Origin: Janthinobacterium sp. GW456P
GTDB taxonomy: Bacteria; Pseudomonadota; Gammaproteobacteria; Burkholderiales; Burkholderiaceae_D
DNA: 64,000 nt
Assembly: GCF_002127655.1 (NCBI RefSeq)
Contig: NZ_NEHB01000003.1
Coordinates: 1-64,000 of the forward strand
Direction: 5' to 3'
The notes under the pieces were generated by a model. It was not told where the DNA came from. It ran no database searches and saw only the letters and a list, made by a program, of their open reading frames with translations. This document shows, one piece after another, positions 1-9,217 of the stretch (positions are counted from its first letter, which is position 1; each line of letters starts with the position of its first letter). The translations under genes were made by a program, and so were the position numbers.

Positions 1-861
1 GGGGATGCCGCAAGCCAGCGCTTCGAGCACGGAATTGGGCATGTTGTCGGCCAGGCTGGGGTTGAGGACGATGTCGCTGGCCTGGTACAGGGCGGGCATG
101 GCGGCGTTGTCGACGGGGCCGGCGAAGCGCACGGCATCGTTCACGCCCAGCGACCTGGCCAGGCGCGCCAGCGCCGCGCGCTGCGGCCCGCCGCCGGCCA
201 GCACCAGGCGCGCCGCGGGAAAAGCTTCGCGCACGATGGCAAAGGCGCGCACGGCGCTGGCATTGTCATACAACTGTTCCAGGTGGCGCGCGACGAGGAT
301 GCACGGGCCGGCGTCGCCAGGCGCACGCGGCGAGGCCGGCGCGGCGGGCTTGAAGCGCTGCAAGTCCACCACGTTCGGCACGATGTGCGCCGTATGGCCA
401 TATTGCTCGAAGACGCCGGCCAGATACGCCGAGGGCACGACGATGGCGCTGGCGCGGCGCAGGCTGAACGCCACCAGGCGCGGCGAACGGGCGAAAAAGG
501 CGGCCGCTTCCCCGCCCCGGTAGTTGAGCAGGGCGGGCTTGCCTTTCAGGCTGGCGATCCACAGTGCCGGCGCGGCCTGCAGATGCCAGGACCAGCCGGA
601 ATTGGCCATGACGTGGAACAGGTCGACCGTATTGGCGGCGCGCCACAGGCGCCACAGGTGCACGGGAAGGCGCAGGGCGGCGCGCAGGTAGCGGATGCGC
701 GCCAGCCAGGGCGGCAGCACGGGGCCGTTGACGGCCAGCAGCTGCACTTGCGCGCCGTCCTCGCGCAGCTTGCGCGCCAGTTGCGCCGTTTGATTCGCCA
801 TGCCGCCGGCCGGCGGCGGCAGCGGGCCGACCAGCGCGATGCGCAGGCCCGTGAAGATCAT
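1..861 (-). CDS. GT4-type glycosyltransferase, 3' end outside the window
   Basis: Last visible gene of the long minus-strand exopolysaccharide operon. The first 287 residues are present and the C-terminus lies beyond the left edge. The N-terminus (MIFTGLRIALVGPLPPPAGG) is the glycine-rich donor loop that opens GT-B enzymes. A VPNVVDLQRF segment and a late SLADNMPNSVLEALACGIP segment match the nucleotide-sugar binding half of the GT4 family, with the conserved acidic pair shifted to ...NSVLEA. It probably adds one sugar of the lipid-linked exopolysaccharide repeat at the inner membrane face. Its ATG overlaps the stop of the upstream glycosyltransferase (ATGA), so the two are likely translationally coupled. 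The sugar and linkage cannot be told from sequence. Confidence 0.85.
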   Translation of the reverse strand, partial: MIFTGLRIALVGPLPPPAGGMANQTAQLARKLREDGAQVQLLAVNGPVLPPWLARIRYLRAALRLPVHLWRLWRAANTVDLFHVMANSGWSWHLQAAPALWIASLKGKPALLNYRGGEAAAFFARSPRLVAFSLRRASAIVVPSAYLAGVFEQYGHTAHIVPNVVDLQRFKPAAPASPRAPGDAGPCILVARHLEQLYDNASAVRAFAIVREAFPAARLVLAGGGPQRAALARLARSLGVNDAVRFAGPVDNAAMPALYQASDIVLNPSLADNMPNSVLEALACGIP

Positions 862-2072
862 GGCATGGCTCCCGCCGCCACGCGCGCATACACGGGCACA
901 TAGCGGCCCACGCTGGCGCCCCAGCTGCGCTCCGTCTCGACGAAGGCGCGTGCCTGGCGCCGCAGCGCCGGCCAACTGGCCGGTGCCAGCAGCAGCGACA
1001 GGATGGAATGCGCCAAGGCCTCGGCGTCGCCGGCGCGAAACAGCATGCCTGTCTTGCCATGCTCAACCAGTTCGCGGTGACCGCCCACGTCCGAGGCCAC
1101 CACCAGGCGGCCCTGCGCCATCGCCTCGAGCGGTTTCAATGGCGTCACCAGCTCGGTCAATCGCATGGGCAGGCGCGGATACACGCAGATGTCGACCAGC
1201 TGATAATAGCTTGCCACCTGCGCATGCGGCACGCTGCCCGCGAAGACCACGGCATGGTCTATGCACAGCTGCGCCGCCAGCGTGCGCAGCGCCGTTTCCT
1301 GCGGTCCGCCGCCGGCCAGCAGCAGGCGCAACGCGGGCTGCGCCGCCAGCAGGCGCGGCATGGCGCGCAGCAGCAGGGCCAGACCCTCGTAGGCATAGAA
1401 AGAGCCGATGAAGCCGATGACCAGGTGCCCATGCAGGCCCAGTTTGTGCGCCAGCCAGAGGTCTTCGGGCGCGCTGGCGCAAAAGGCGCCCGCATCAACG
1501 GCGTTCGGGATCACCGTGATCTTATGCGCCGGCACGCCGCGCGCGCATAGCTCGCGCCGCAGGCCGTCGCAGATGGTGGTGACGGCGTCCGCGCGGCGCA
1601 GCGCATAGGTTTCCAGCGCGCGCGTGAGGCGGTAGCGCAAGCCGCCGGGCCGGCTGCTGCCATGGTCGGCCGCCGCGTCCTCCCAGAAGGCGCGCACTTC
1701 GTACACGACGGGGATGCCCAGCGCGCGGCCCGCGTTGAGGGCCGCGATGGCGTTCAGGGCGGGCGAATGCGCATGCAGGATGTCGGGCCTGGCTTGCCGC
1801 GCCAGCTGGCGCAGGCGCACGGCCAGGCCGATGATGACGGCCACTTGCCGCAGCACGGGCAGGCGCGCCCACCAGTGGCTGGCGGGCGCCGTGCGGTAGA
1901 AATGCCAGCCGTCGACCAGCTGCTGCGCTGCATCGGACGGCCCCTGCTTGGCACTGGTGAGCTGTATGGTGAACCAGCCCAGTTCGCGCTGCTGCCGCAG
2001 GATGGCCAGGGTGCGGAAGGTGTAGCCGCTGTGCAGGGGCAGCGAGTGGTCGAGGATGTGCAGGATGCGCAT
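858..2072 (-). CDS. Exosortase A-associated glycosyltransferase (TIGR04063/Daro_2409-like)
   Basis: A 404-residue GT4 glycosyltransferase. The start MRILHILDHSLPLHSGYTF and the GIPVVYEVRAFWEDAA segment are characteristic of the glycosyltransferase subgroup found beside exosortase A. An EDLWLAHKLGLHGHLVIGFIGSF stretch begins the C-terminal Rossmann domain, and TPLKPLEAMAQGRLVVASDV carries the donor-binding Glu. Role by family: transfer of a sugar during assembly of the exopolysaccharide that accompanies PEP-CTERM protein export. It starts 4 bases after the amidotransferase stop and overlaps the next gene by 4 bases, so it sits inside one transcription unit. Substrate unknown. Confidence 0.9.
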   Translation of the reverse strand: MRILHILDHSLPLHSGYTFRTLAILRQQRELGWFTIQLTSAKQGPSDAAQQLVDGWHFYRTAPASHWWARLPVLRQVAVIIGLAVRLRQLARQARPDILHAHSPALNAIAALNAGRALGIPVVYEVRAFWEDAAADHGSSRPGGLRYRLTRALETYALRRADAVTTICDGLRRELCARGVPAHKITVIPNAVDAGAFCASAPEDLWLAHKLGLHGHLVIGFIGSFYAYEGLALLLRAMPRLLAAQPALRLLLAGGGPQETALRTLAAQLCIDHAVVFAGSVPHAQVASYYQLVDICVYPRLPMRLTELVTPLKPLEAMAQGRLVVASDVGGHRELVEHGKTGMLFRAGDAEALAHSILSLLLAPASWPALRRQARAFVETERSWGASVGRYVPVYARVAAGAMP

Positions 2073-2076
2073 CGAT

Positions 2077-4017
2077 TCACTCCAGCGCCATGGCTGGCGC
2101 CAGCACCGGCGCCTTGCGGCCGTCGACGGGCAGCACCTGGCGCAAAAAGGCTTCGAACATCAGCAGCGACCATAGTGGCGCGCTGTAGTCGCGCCGGCCG
2201 CTCGCGTGCTGTTCGAGCAGCAGGCGCACGTAGTCCATGTCGAACAGGCCGCACTGCGCCAGGGTGGGACCGAGCAGCCGCTGCTGCAGGCGCTGGCGCA
2301 GCGGGCCGCGCAGCCAGTCGGCCAGCGGGATGGAAAAGCCCATCTTCTGGCGGTACAGCAGGGTGTCGGGGAGCAGCGGGCGCAGGGCTTTTTTCAGCAG
2401 GTACTTGCCTTCGCCGCGCCGCAGCTTGAATTGCGGCGGCAGTCCGGACATCCACGCCACCAGTTCATGGTCGAGCAGGGGCGAACGCACTTCCAGCGCA
2501 TGCGCCATGCTGGCCCGGTCGACTTTCGTGAGGATGTCGCCGGGCAGGTAGGTTTTCAGGTCCAGGTACTGCACCTGCGACAGCGGGTCCTGCGCGGGGC
2601 TGGCCAGCGCGTGGCGACGCAGCACTTCGACGGCGCGGTAGCCTTGCAGGCTGCGCCGCAGCTCGGGGCTGAACAGGCGCGCGCGCATGGCGTCGCCCAG
2701 CAGGCTGACGCCGTGAAAATACGCGTCTGTCGTGTCGCGCGCCAGGCCTTCGAAGGTGGTCTTCGCGCGCAGGAAGCGCGGCGCCCAGTCGGCCTTCGGA
2801 TACAGCCGTCCCAGGGTGCCGAACAGCGACTGGCGCAGGCCGGCCGGCAGCATGCCCCTGAGCTTTTCCTCGCGCGTGTGCAGGCGGTAGCGCCGGTAGC
2901 CGGCCAGGCTTTCATCGCTGCCGTCGCCCGACAGGGCCACCGTGACCCGCTGGCGCGCCAGCTGGCAGACCCGATACGTGGGCATGGCCGAACTGTCGGC
3001 GAACGGTTCGTCGTACAGATTGGCCAGCAGGTCGATCAGCTCGAAGTCGTCCTGCTCCACCTGGCGCGCGTGGTGCGACGTGCCGTAGCGGCGCGCCACG
3101 AGGTCGGCGTAGCGCGCCTCGTTGTACGCGGGGTCGCCGAACGAGATGGAGCACGTGTTGACGGGCGTGGCGCTGGCCCCGGCCATCAGCGCCACGACGG
3201 CGCTCGAATCGACGCCGCCGGACAGGAACGCCCCCAGCGGCACTTCGGCCACCATGCGGATGCGCACCGCCTCGCGCAGGCGCGCCAGCAGTTCGTCGGC
3301 CGCCTGCGCCTCGCTGGCGGGCGGGTTCGGCGTGAACGGAATATCCCAGTACGCTTGCGGCGCGGGCAGCGGCTGGCCCGCGCGGATGGAGAGCGTATGC
3401 CCGGGCGGCAGCTTGCGCGCGTGCCGGAAGATGCTGCGCGGCTCGGGTACGTAGCCGTAGGCGAAATACTCCTCTACGGCCAGCGGGTCGAGTTCACGCG
3501 GCATGGCCGGATGCGCGAGCAGGGCTTTCAGTTCGGAGCCGAACAGAAGGGTGCCGTCCTGCGCCTCGCCGTAGTACAGCGGTTTGACGCCCAGGCGGTC
3601 GCGCGCCAGGAACAGCAGGTGGCGCCGGCGGTCCCACAGGGCGAAGGCGAACATGCCGCGCAGGCGCCGCACGCATTGCTCTCCCCATTGTTCCCAGGCG
3701 TGGACGATGACTTCCGTGTCGCTGCTGGTGCGGAAGGTGTGGCCGAACTGGCGCAGTTCCGCCATCAGGCCGCGATAGTTATAGATTTCGCCATTGAAGA
3801 CGATGGCGATGCTGCGGTCGGCGTTGAACAGCGGCTGCTGGCCGCTGGCCAGGTCGATCACGGACAATCGCCGGTGCGCCAGGCCGAGGCCCGGCTCGCG
3901 GTGCAATCCTCCCTCGTCCGGCCCACGGTGGCGCAGGCTGTGGTTCATGCGCGCCAGCAGCAGCACGTCGATGTCGCGCTGGCCCTGCAAATCAAAGATG
4001 CCGCTGATGCCGCACAT
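2077..4017 (-). CDS. asnB: XrtA-associated amidotransferase, asparagine synthetase (glutamine-hydrolysing) family
   Basis: A 646-residue two-domain enzyme. The N-terminal glutaminase domain starts MCGISGIF with the catalytic Cys2, followed by HRGPDEGG and VFNGEIYNYRGL. The C-terminal synthetase domain carries the ATP-binding PP-loop SGGVDSSAVVALM near residue 260 and ALSGDGSDESLAGYRRYR. Members beside exosortase A (TIGR03108) form a subgroup of asparagine synthetase B. In such loci the enzyme may amidate a sugar acid or a peptide rather than make free asparagine, which is an inference from context. Spacing is 10 bases from the upstream glycosyltransferase and 4 bases to the downstream one. 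All key residues appear intact. Confidence 0.92.
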   Translation of the reverse strand: MCGISGIFDLQGQRDIDVLLLARMNHSLRHRGPDEGGLHREPGLGLAHRRLSVIDLASGQQPLFNADRSIAIVFNGEIYNYRGLMAELRQFGHTFRTSSDTEVIVHAWEQWGEQCVRRLRGMFAFALWDRRRHLLFLARDRLGVKPLYYGEAQDGTLLFGSELKALLAHPAMPRELDPLAVEEYFAYGYVPEPRSIFRHARKLPPGHTLSIRAGQPLPAPQAYWDIPFTPNPPASEAQAADELLARLREAVRIRMVAEVPLGAFLSGGVDSSAVVALMAGASATPVNTCSISFGDPAYNEARYADLVARRYGTSHHARQVEQDDFELIDLLANLYDEPFADSSAMPTYRVCQLARQRVTVALSGDGSDESLAGYRRYRLHTREEKLRGMLPAGLRQSLFGTLGRLYPKADWAPRFLRAKTTFEGLARDTTDAYFHGVSLLGDAMRARLFSPELRRSLQGYRAVEVLRRHALASPAQDPLSQVQYLDLKTYLPGDILTKVDRASMAHALEVRSPLLDHELVAWMSGLPPQFKLRRGEGKYLLKKALRPLLPDTLLYRQKMGFSIPLADWLRGPLRQRLQQRLLGPTLAQCGLFDMDYVRLLLEQHASGRRDYSAPLWSLLMFEAFLRQVLPVDGRKAPVLAPAMALE

Positions 4018-4027
4018 GGAAGGCCTT

Positions 4028-5242
4028 TCAGGGATAAGTGGACAGGTGGGACGGCTGGCGCGCGCCCGTCAGGCGGTCGTACACGGCCAGGTAGGCGCCT
4101 GCCATGGCGGGCAGGCTGTGCTCGGCCAGCACCTGGCGCCGCCCGCGCGCCCCGTGGCGCGGGCCCAGTTCCGGCATGCCGTAGTAGTCGAGCATGGCGT
4201 CGGCCAGCATCTCGGGCGAACCTGGCGGCACCAGTGTGCCGCTCCAGCCCGACTGCACCAGCTCCGCGTTGCCGCCCACCTGCGTGGCGACGACGGGCAG
4301 CCCCGTCGCCATCGCTTCGAGGATGGTGTTCGAGCTGCCTTCGGCCAGGGACGGCAGCACGAACAGGTCCATCGCGCGCAGCAGTTGCGCCACGTCGTCG
4401 CGCGCGCCGGGCAGCCAGGCCAGATGGGCCACGCCGGCCTGCCGCAGCAGCTCCAGGCACGCCTGGCGGCAGGGCCCGTCGCCGACGATGATCAGGCGCA
4501 GACGCGCGCGGGCGCCCGGCTGGGCCAGCAGCAACAGGAAGGCCTGCACCAGCGCGGCGTGATCCTTGACGGCCGCCATGCGCCCCACGCTGCCGATGAC
4601 GAAGGCGCCGTTGCACAGGAAACCGGGCGGGCCCACGGCGGCGGGCGGCCCCAGGCGCGGATGGAATTGCACGCTGTCGACCCCATTGCCGATGTGCGAC
4701 ACCTGCGCGGGCGCCGCGCCGATGGCGTCCACCAGCCAGTGTCCCAGGTCGGCGCTGACGGCGATGAAGTGCTGCACCAGCGGCAGCATGCATTTGCGCA
4801 GCAGCCGGTATTTGCGGCGGGTGCCGTGCAAGTCGTTCATGTCGCGCCCGTGTTCGCCATGCACGCGCAGGCGCACGCCGGCCAGGCAGGCCAGCAACTG
4901 CGCTTCGAGGCAGCCCAGGTTGCGCGTGTGTACGAGTGCAGGGCGCAGCTGTTTCAGCACGTGGTACAGGCGCAGGTAGTGGCGCCAGTCCTTGCCTTCG
5001 CGCTTGTCCAGGCTGATCACGTCGACGCCAGGAGCCGTCAGGCGTTGGCGGAACGCGGTGGCGTTTTTCATGCAGACGATGGCGTGCCGGTAGCGCTCGG
5101 GCGGCAAATGGTTGATCAGGTTGACCAGGCCGTTTTCCAGCCCGCCCACGTCGAGCTGGTGGATCACGTGCACGATCAAGGGAGCGGCGCCGGACCCTTC
5201 GGCAGCCTGCCGCGTGCCGCCGGTATCGAAGTCAAGGGCCAT
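4028..5242 (-). CDS. PEP-CTERM/EpsH1-associated sugar transferase (TIGR03088-like)
   Basis: A 404-residue GT4 glycosyltransferase. The ATG at 5242 is chosen because the GT fold begins directly after it (PLIVHVIHQLDVGGLENGLV); upstream codons in frame are only the shadow of the exosortase gene. VIGSVGRMAAVKDHAALVQAF opens the C-terminal domain and LPSLAEGSSNTILEAMATGLPVV holds the ExxxxxxE donor motif. This subgroup is found beside exosortase A and works on exopolysaccharide precursors in the cytoplasm or at the inner membrane face. The start lies 11 bases inside the end of the exosortase gene, so expression is coupled. Confidence 0.9.
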   Translation of the reverse strand: MALDFDTGGTRQAAEGSGAAPLIVHVIHQLDVGGLENGLVNLINHLPPERYRHAIVCMKNATAFRQRLTAPGVDVISLDKREGKDWRHYLRLYHVLKQLRPALVHTRNLGCLEAQLLACLAGVRLRVHGEHGRDMNDLHGTRRKYRLLRKCMLPLVQHFIAVSADLGHWLVDAIGAAPAQVSHIGNGVDSVQFHPRLGPPAAVGPPGFLCNGAFVIGSVGRMAAVKDHAALVQAFLLLLAQPGARARLRLIIVGDGPCRQACLELLRQAGVAHLAWLPGARDDVAQLLRAMDLFVLPSLAEGSSNTILEAMATGLPVVATQVGGNAELVQSGWSGTLVPPGSPEMLADAMLDYYGMPELGPRHGARGRRQVLAEHSLPAMAGAYLAVYDRLTGARQPSHLSTYP

Positions 5243-6821
5243 GCGGCAGCTCCTGCAAGCGTTGTTCGATGACGGGCAGGGCCGCCCGCAGGAAGGCTTG
5301 CAGGCGCGCGCGCGGCGGCGGCGCGAGCTCGTCGTAGGCGGCAAAGACGAGGATGTCGGCGCCATCCTGGCGCCTGCCCAGCAGCTTGGCTTGCGCCAGC
5401 AGCAGTTTGACCAGCACGGGCCGGGCCGTGACGATGCCGCCCTGGCGGTAGACGCGCCATACCAGCAGGCGTTCGCCCCCTTGCGCCAGCACGCTTTCGC
5501 GCACGGCCAGCTCGCCGCTTGCCAGGCTGACGTCTTGCACGCGCTGCGCCAGCGGCATCCAGCGCGGGCCATACGGCAAGGCCTGGTGCGTCAGCAGTTC
5601 CGCATCGCGCGCCTGGCGCGCATACCAGTGCAATTGCAGGCCCACCGGTGCGCCGTCGCCGTCGCCGTCCCGGCGCGCGTACGTGCCGGCAAATCGCGCG
5701 GGCGCGCCCGCATATGGCGCTTGCCACGCGGTTACCGCGTCTTGCAGGCGGTGCCAGCCGGTCGGGTCGGCCAAGGCCAACACGGTGGGGGAGCCGGTTG
5801 CCGCCGGGCCGTCGTCGCGGTGGCTGGCCAGGGCCAGTGCCGGCCACACGGCCGCCAGCAGCAGGCAGGCGATGCCGGCGCGCACGACGGCGCGCGGGCT
5901 GGCCGCGCTGGTGGCGCTCAGGCGTATGGGCTGAGCCGGCGGCGCGGTACGTGGCGGCGGCAATTCGCGCCAGCGCGCGGCCAACCAGAACAGCAGCAGC
6001 GCCACCAGGCCGAAGAACAGCCAGCCATAAATCAGGTGATCGATGCCCACGGCCAGGCGCATGTCGCTCAGGTGGCCCAGCATCACGATCAGGTAGGCGC
6101 GCACGCCATTGGCGAGGATGGGCACGAGCAGGGCGGCGGCCATGACCGCCAGGCGCCGCCGCGTGCTGTGACAGTTGATGTGCGCGAACAAGGCGCCCAG
6201 GGCCAGCGCGGCGATCAGGTAGCGCAAGCCGCTGCACGCTTCCACCACCGACCAATTGCCGGTGGGCAGTGAAAAATTGCTGCCATCGCGAAACACGGGC
6301 ACGCCCGACCATTGCAGCGCGGTGACGGTAAAGGCGGCCGTGAAGTCGATCAGCGGGTCGAGGAACACTTCGCCAAACGGCACGGCGAGAAACAGATAGG
6401 CCAGCGGAAAAGCCAGCAGGCGCACGGCCGGCCAGCCAAGGATGGCCAGCACGCAGGCGGGCAACATGGCCGTGGCCGCATACTGTTCCACCACGGGCAC
6501 GTTGGCGGCGTCGGCCAGCAGCCATGCCAGGCCCAGCGCGCCCAGCAGCAGCAAGCCCTGCCGCGACGGCCGGGGCGCCAGCGCGGCCAGGCGGGCGCGC
6601 TGGCGCCATGCCAGCCAGCAACTGATGGGCACGATCAGGAAACCGTGCGCGAAGGTTTGCGAGCGGGCCCACAGTTCCACCATCGACCAGAAAGTGGCGT
6701 GGTACAGCAGCACGACGCCGGCCAGGGACAGCAGCAAGGCCGCCAGCGCGGCCTGGCGCCGGTTCTGCGGCAAGACGGCCGCCTCGGGCAAACGGGCCAT
6801 CTGGTCGAGCTGCAAGCTCAT
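5232..6821 (-). CDS. xrtA: Exosortase A fused to an EpsI domain
   Basis: A 529-residue polytopic membrane protein. The N-terminal half has the exosortase signature: VVEACSGLRYL with the catalytic Cys, an Arg in ANGVRAYLIVMLGHL and a His in GIDHLIYGWLFFGL. The C-terminal third, from about residue 320, after a hydrophobic segment, matches EpsI (DUF3485): HWYARQARDAELL and VWRVYRQGGIV. By family it is a membrane protease-transpeptidase that recognises C-terminal PEP-CTERM sorting signals during export. The EpsI part is required for exopolysaccharide in some methylotrophs. The ATG at 6821 overlaps the stop of the upstream glycosyltransferase (ATGA). No PEP-CTERM substrate is encoded in this window. 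Confidence 0.95.
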   Translation of the reverse strand: MSLQLDQMARLPEAAVLPQNRRQAALAALLLSLAGVVLLYHATFWSMVELWARSQTFAHGFLIVPISCWLAWRQRARLAALAPRPSRQGLLLLGALGLAWLLADAANVPVVEQYAATAMLPACVLAILGWPAVRLLAFPLAYLFLAVPFGEVFLDPLIDFTAAFTVTALQWSGVPVFRDGSNFSLPTGNWSVVEACSGLRYLIAALALGALFAHINCHSTRRRLAVMAAALLVPILANGVRAYLIVMLGHLSDMRLAVGIDHLIYGWLFFGLVALLLFWLAARWRELPPPRTAPPAQPIRLSATSAASPRAVVRAGIACLLLAAVWPALALASHRDDGPAATGSPTVLALADPTGWHRLQDAVTAWQAPYAGAPARFAGTYARRDGDGDGAPVGLQLHWYARQARDAELLTHQALPYGPRWMPLAQRVQDVSLASGELAVRESVLAQGGERLLVWRVYRQGGIVTARPVLVKLLLAQAKLLGRRQDGADILVFAAYDELAPPPRARLQAFLRAALPVIEQRLQELPHGP

Positions 6822-8107
6822 GTGGACGGCTCCCGCACCGGCTGCAAGGGCGTGGCGGCGCCGCTGACCGCCACATCGGCCTCGGCAGGCACACCCAGCA
6901 TGGCGCCCAGTCCGCGCAAGTTGCGTTCCCAGTCGTATTCCTGCAGGACCAGCTGGCGCGCCGCCGCGCCGATGGCCGCGCCGCTGCCTTCGGCCGCACC
7001 ATTCTGGATATTGTGCAGCACGCGCGCCGCATGGTGGATGAACTCGGCGTCGTCGCGCGCCAGCAGCAGTTCCAGGCCAGGCTGGGCGGGGATGCCTTCC
7101 AGCGCCTGCGGCGTGGCCAGCACGATCTTGCCCATCGCCATCGCTTCGAGCACCTTGTTTTGCACGCCGCGGGCGATGCGCAGCGGTGCCACGGCCAAGG
7201 CCGCGCCGGCCAGGTAGGGGCGGATGTCGGGCACCTTGCCCGTCACCACCACGCCAGGCATCCTGGCCAGCGCCGTCACGGCGGGCACGGGCGCGCTGCC
7301 GACGATATAGAACTGCAGCTGGGGAAACTGGCGCCGCAGGGCGGGCCAGACGTGGCGCACGAACCATTGCACGGCGTCGACGTTCGGCCAGTAATCCATG
7401 GCGCCCGTGAACACCAGCGCCTGCACGCCCGGCGGATACACGCTGGGCTGGGCCGGCACGGGCGTGAAGTACGCCGTGTCGACGCCATTATTGACGTATC
7501 CGGTCTTGCGCCGCGCCATCGGGGCGCACTGGCGGAACAGGGCCGCCTCGGCCGGCGAGACGAAGCTGGCGGCCGTGAACTGCTGGGCGATATGGCGCTC
7601 GTACTGCAGCAGCAGCTGCGCTTCGCGCCGGTACAGCAGCGACATGGGCCAGGGCTTGCTGTCGCTGTACTGGCGCCACTTGTCGGAATCGACATCGACG
7701 AAATCGATCACGCGGTGCAGGCCGCGGCCCGCGCTGCCGTCGATGTATTGCGCCATGGGCCCGGAAAAGGCCAGCGCGTGGCGTACCTTGCCGCCCGATA
7801 ACAAGCCGTCGACCCAATGCAGCAGTCGCGCATCGCGGTAGTACTGCACGCTCATGGCTTGCCTCGACAGCAGCGCCTGCATGGCGCGCCAGCGGGCCGG
7901 GCCGCGCCGCAAGCCGATGAAGCGCGTGCTGGCGCACAGGGCGGCCACGGTTTTCGCATGCTGCCAGTCGTCGTCATCGTCGATGAAGCAGCCCAGGTGC
8001 ACGCGGAAATGCCGGCTCAGGTATTGCAGCATGTGCCACGAGCGTATCTTGTCGCCCTTGTTGGGCGGATACGGCAGACGGTGGGCGAGGAAGAGCAGTT
8101 CGCGCAT
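6818..8107 (-). CDS. PEP-CTERM/EpsH1-associated sugar transferase (TIGR03087-like)
   Basis: A 429-residue glycosyltransferase. The start MRELLFLAHRLPYPPNKGDK, with its lysine-glycine-aspartate donor loop, is the hallmark of the TIGR03087 family, which occurs almost only with exosortase A. VIDFVDVDSDKWRQYS lies in the N-terminal domain; VFTGAMDYWPNVDAVQWF and a PLRIARGVQNKVLEAMAMGK motif lie in the donor half. It probably works early in exopolysaccharide repeat assembly. It begins 15 bases after the FemAB-like gene and its TGA overlaps the exosortase ATG. Confidence 0.92.
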   Translation of the reverse strand: MRELLFLAHRLPYPPNKGDKIRSWHMLQYLSRHFRVHLGCFIDDDDDWQHAKTVAALCASTRFIGLRRGPARWRAMQALLSRQAMSVQYYRDARLLHWVDGLLSGGKVRHALAFSGPMAQYIDGSAGRGLHRVIDFVDVDSDKWRQYSDSKPWPMSLLYRREAQLLLQYERHIAQQFTAASFVSPAEAALFRQCAPMARRKTGYVNNGVDTAYFTPVPAQPSVYPPGVQALVFTGAMDYWPNVDAVQWFVRHVWPALRRQFPQLQFYIVGSAPVPAVTALARMPGVVVTGKVPDIRPYLAGAALAVAPLRIARGVQNKVLEAMAMGKIVLATPQALEGIPAQPGLELLLARDDAEFIHHAARVLHNIQNGAAEGSGAAIGAAARQLVLQEYDWERNLRGLGAMLGVPAEADVAVSGAATPLQPVREPST

Positions 8108-8122
8108 GGTGAATCTCCTTGC

Positions 8123-9217
8123 TTAGCCCAGTTGCCGCACGATGTGCGGCCCCAGCAGGTTGGCCAGCGGCAGCGGCAGGCGGCGCCAGGCGCGGATGAA
8201 CAGCGCGTATTTCGGATTCAGCGGATTGACTAGTGGCAAAGCCTTGGCGCGCACGAGCTGGTAGGCATAGGGCAGCGGCTGCGGCGCAAAACCCCAGTTC
8301 TTCTTGAAATCCCAGGCGCCGGTCCCCAGCTTGCTGCGGCCGAAATCGAACAGGCGGTAGCCGCGCGCGCAGGCGCGGCGCATCGCTTCCCAGTACATGA
8401 AGTCGTTGGCGCCCGTGCTGCGCGCCAGCACGCTGCCGCCGCCGTAATAGGGCAGCACTTCGTCGCGGAAATAGAACAGCAGCACGCTGGCCTGCGCCTG
8501 CTGGCCGTGATACACGGTGAGGATGTCGCAGGCGTCGCCGAAGACCGCGCGCAGCAGGGCAAAATGGCGGCGCGCGAAGACGGGCGTGCCCAGCCGGTGC
8601 ACGCTGGCCGCGTAGATCGGGTAGAAATGGCGCAGGTCGTAGTCGACGGCGCTGTGCAGGCCGCCCGCCATGGCCTTGCGCACGACGGCGCGCTGCTTGC
8701 GGGGAATGGCCAGCAGATTCTGTTCGGCGTCCGGATGCAGAGGGCGCCGGAAGGTCGCATACAGCGGTTGCTGCAGCCAGGATGCATCTGCGTTTTCTTG
8801 CGCATTTTCGCGCACTTCGCGCCAGCGGTATTCCAGGTGCCCCACGCCGAGGCGCCGGGCCAGCGCCAGCGCGGCGCTGTCGAGCGCCTGGCGCACTGCC
8901 GCGCCGCCGCCGGCGATGCCGCCGTAGACGCAAAACGGCAGCGAGACGAGGGAAGAACCGAACAGGCGGCTGCGCAGATGGGCCAGCGGCAGCACGCCGG
9001 CGATGCATCCATCCTGTTCCGCGTACAGGAAATAGCTGTCGTGCTGAAAACCTTGCTCCATGATGGTATGCCAGCCGGCCCGGTGAAAAAAGGTCGCTTC
9101 CGGGCACGTGTCGACAAAGGCATCCCAGCGCGCATGCTCGTGCCCCTGCAGGGACCGCACGGCGATGGCGGCGCTGGACTGTGCCGGGTCGGGAGCAAGG
9201 CTGGCCTCGTGCATCAT
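8123..9217 (-). CDS. FemAB-like acyl/aminoacyl transferase of the PEP-CTERM locus (TIGR03019-like)
   Basis: A 364-residue protein of the FemAB/GNAT superfamily. The start at 9217 (Met-Met) overlaps the deacetylase TGA, which supports it over longer readings. The first GNAT domain carries WDAFVDTCPEATFFHRAGWHTI; the C-terminal domain ends with the family pattern around YRLFDFGRSKLGTGAWDFKK. FemAB enzymes add amino acids from aminoacyl-tRNA to peptidoglycan. In exosortase A loci this paralogue is thought to modify the exopolysaccharide or its precursor, but the substrate is not known. It is embedded between the deacetylase and a glycosyltransferase in one operon. Confidence 0.88.
   Translation of the reverse strand: MMHEASLAPDPAQSSAAIAVRSLQGHEHARWDAFVDTCPEATFFHRAGWHTIMEQGFQHDSYFLYAEQDGCIAGVLPLAHLRSRLFGSSLVSLPFCVYGGIAGGGAAVRQALDSAALALARRLGVGHLEYRWREVRENAQENADASWLQQPLYATFRRPLHPDAEQNLLAIPRKQRAVVRKAMAGGLHSAVDYDLRHFYPIYAASVHRLGTPVFARRHFALLRAVFGDACDILTVYHGQQAQASVLLFYFRDEVLPYYGGGSVLARSTGANDFMYWEAMRRACARGYRLFDFGRSKLGTGAWDFKKNWGFAPQPLPYAYQLVRAKALPLVNPLNPKYALFIRAWRRLPLPLANLLGPHIVRQLG

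Noticed and set aside
2206-4491. Long plus-strand open frame of 761 codons opposite the amidotransferase gene
   Set aside because: It is antisense to a gene with full family motifs, is Gln/Arg/Ala-rich without domains, and such frames are expected in GC-rich DNA.
6822-7367. Upstream extension of exosortase A
   Set aside because: It lies in another frame of the TIGR03087 glycosyltransferase gene, and the true start at 6821 overlaps that gene's stop.
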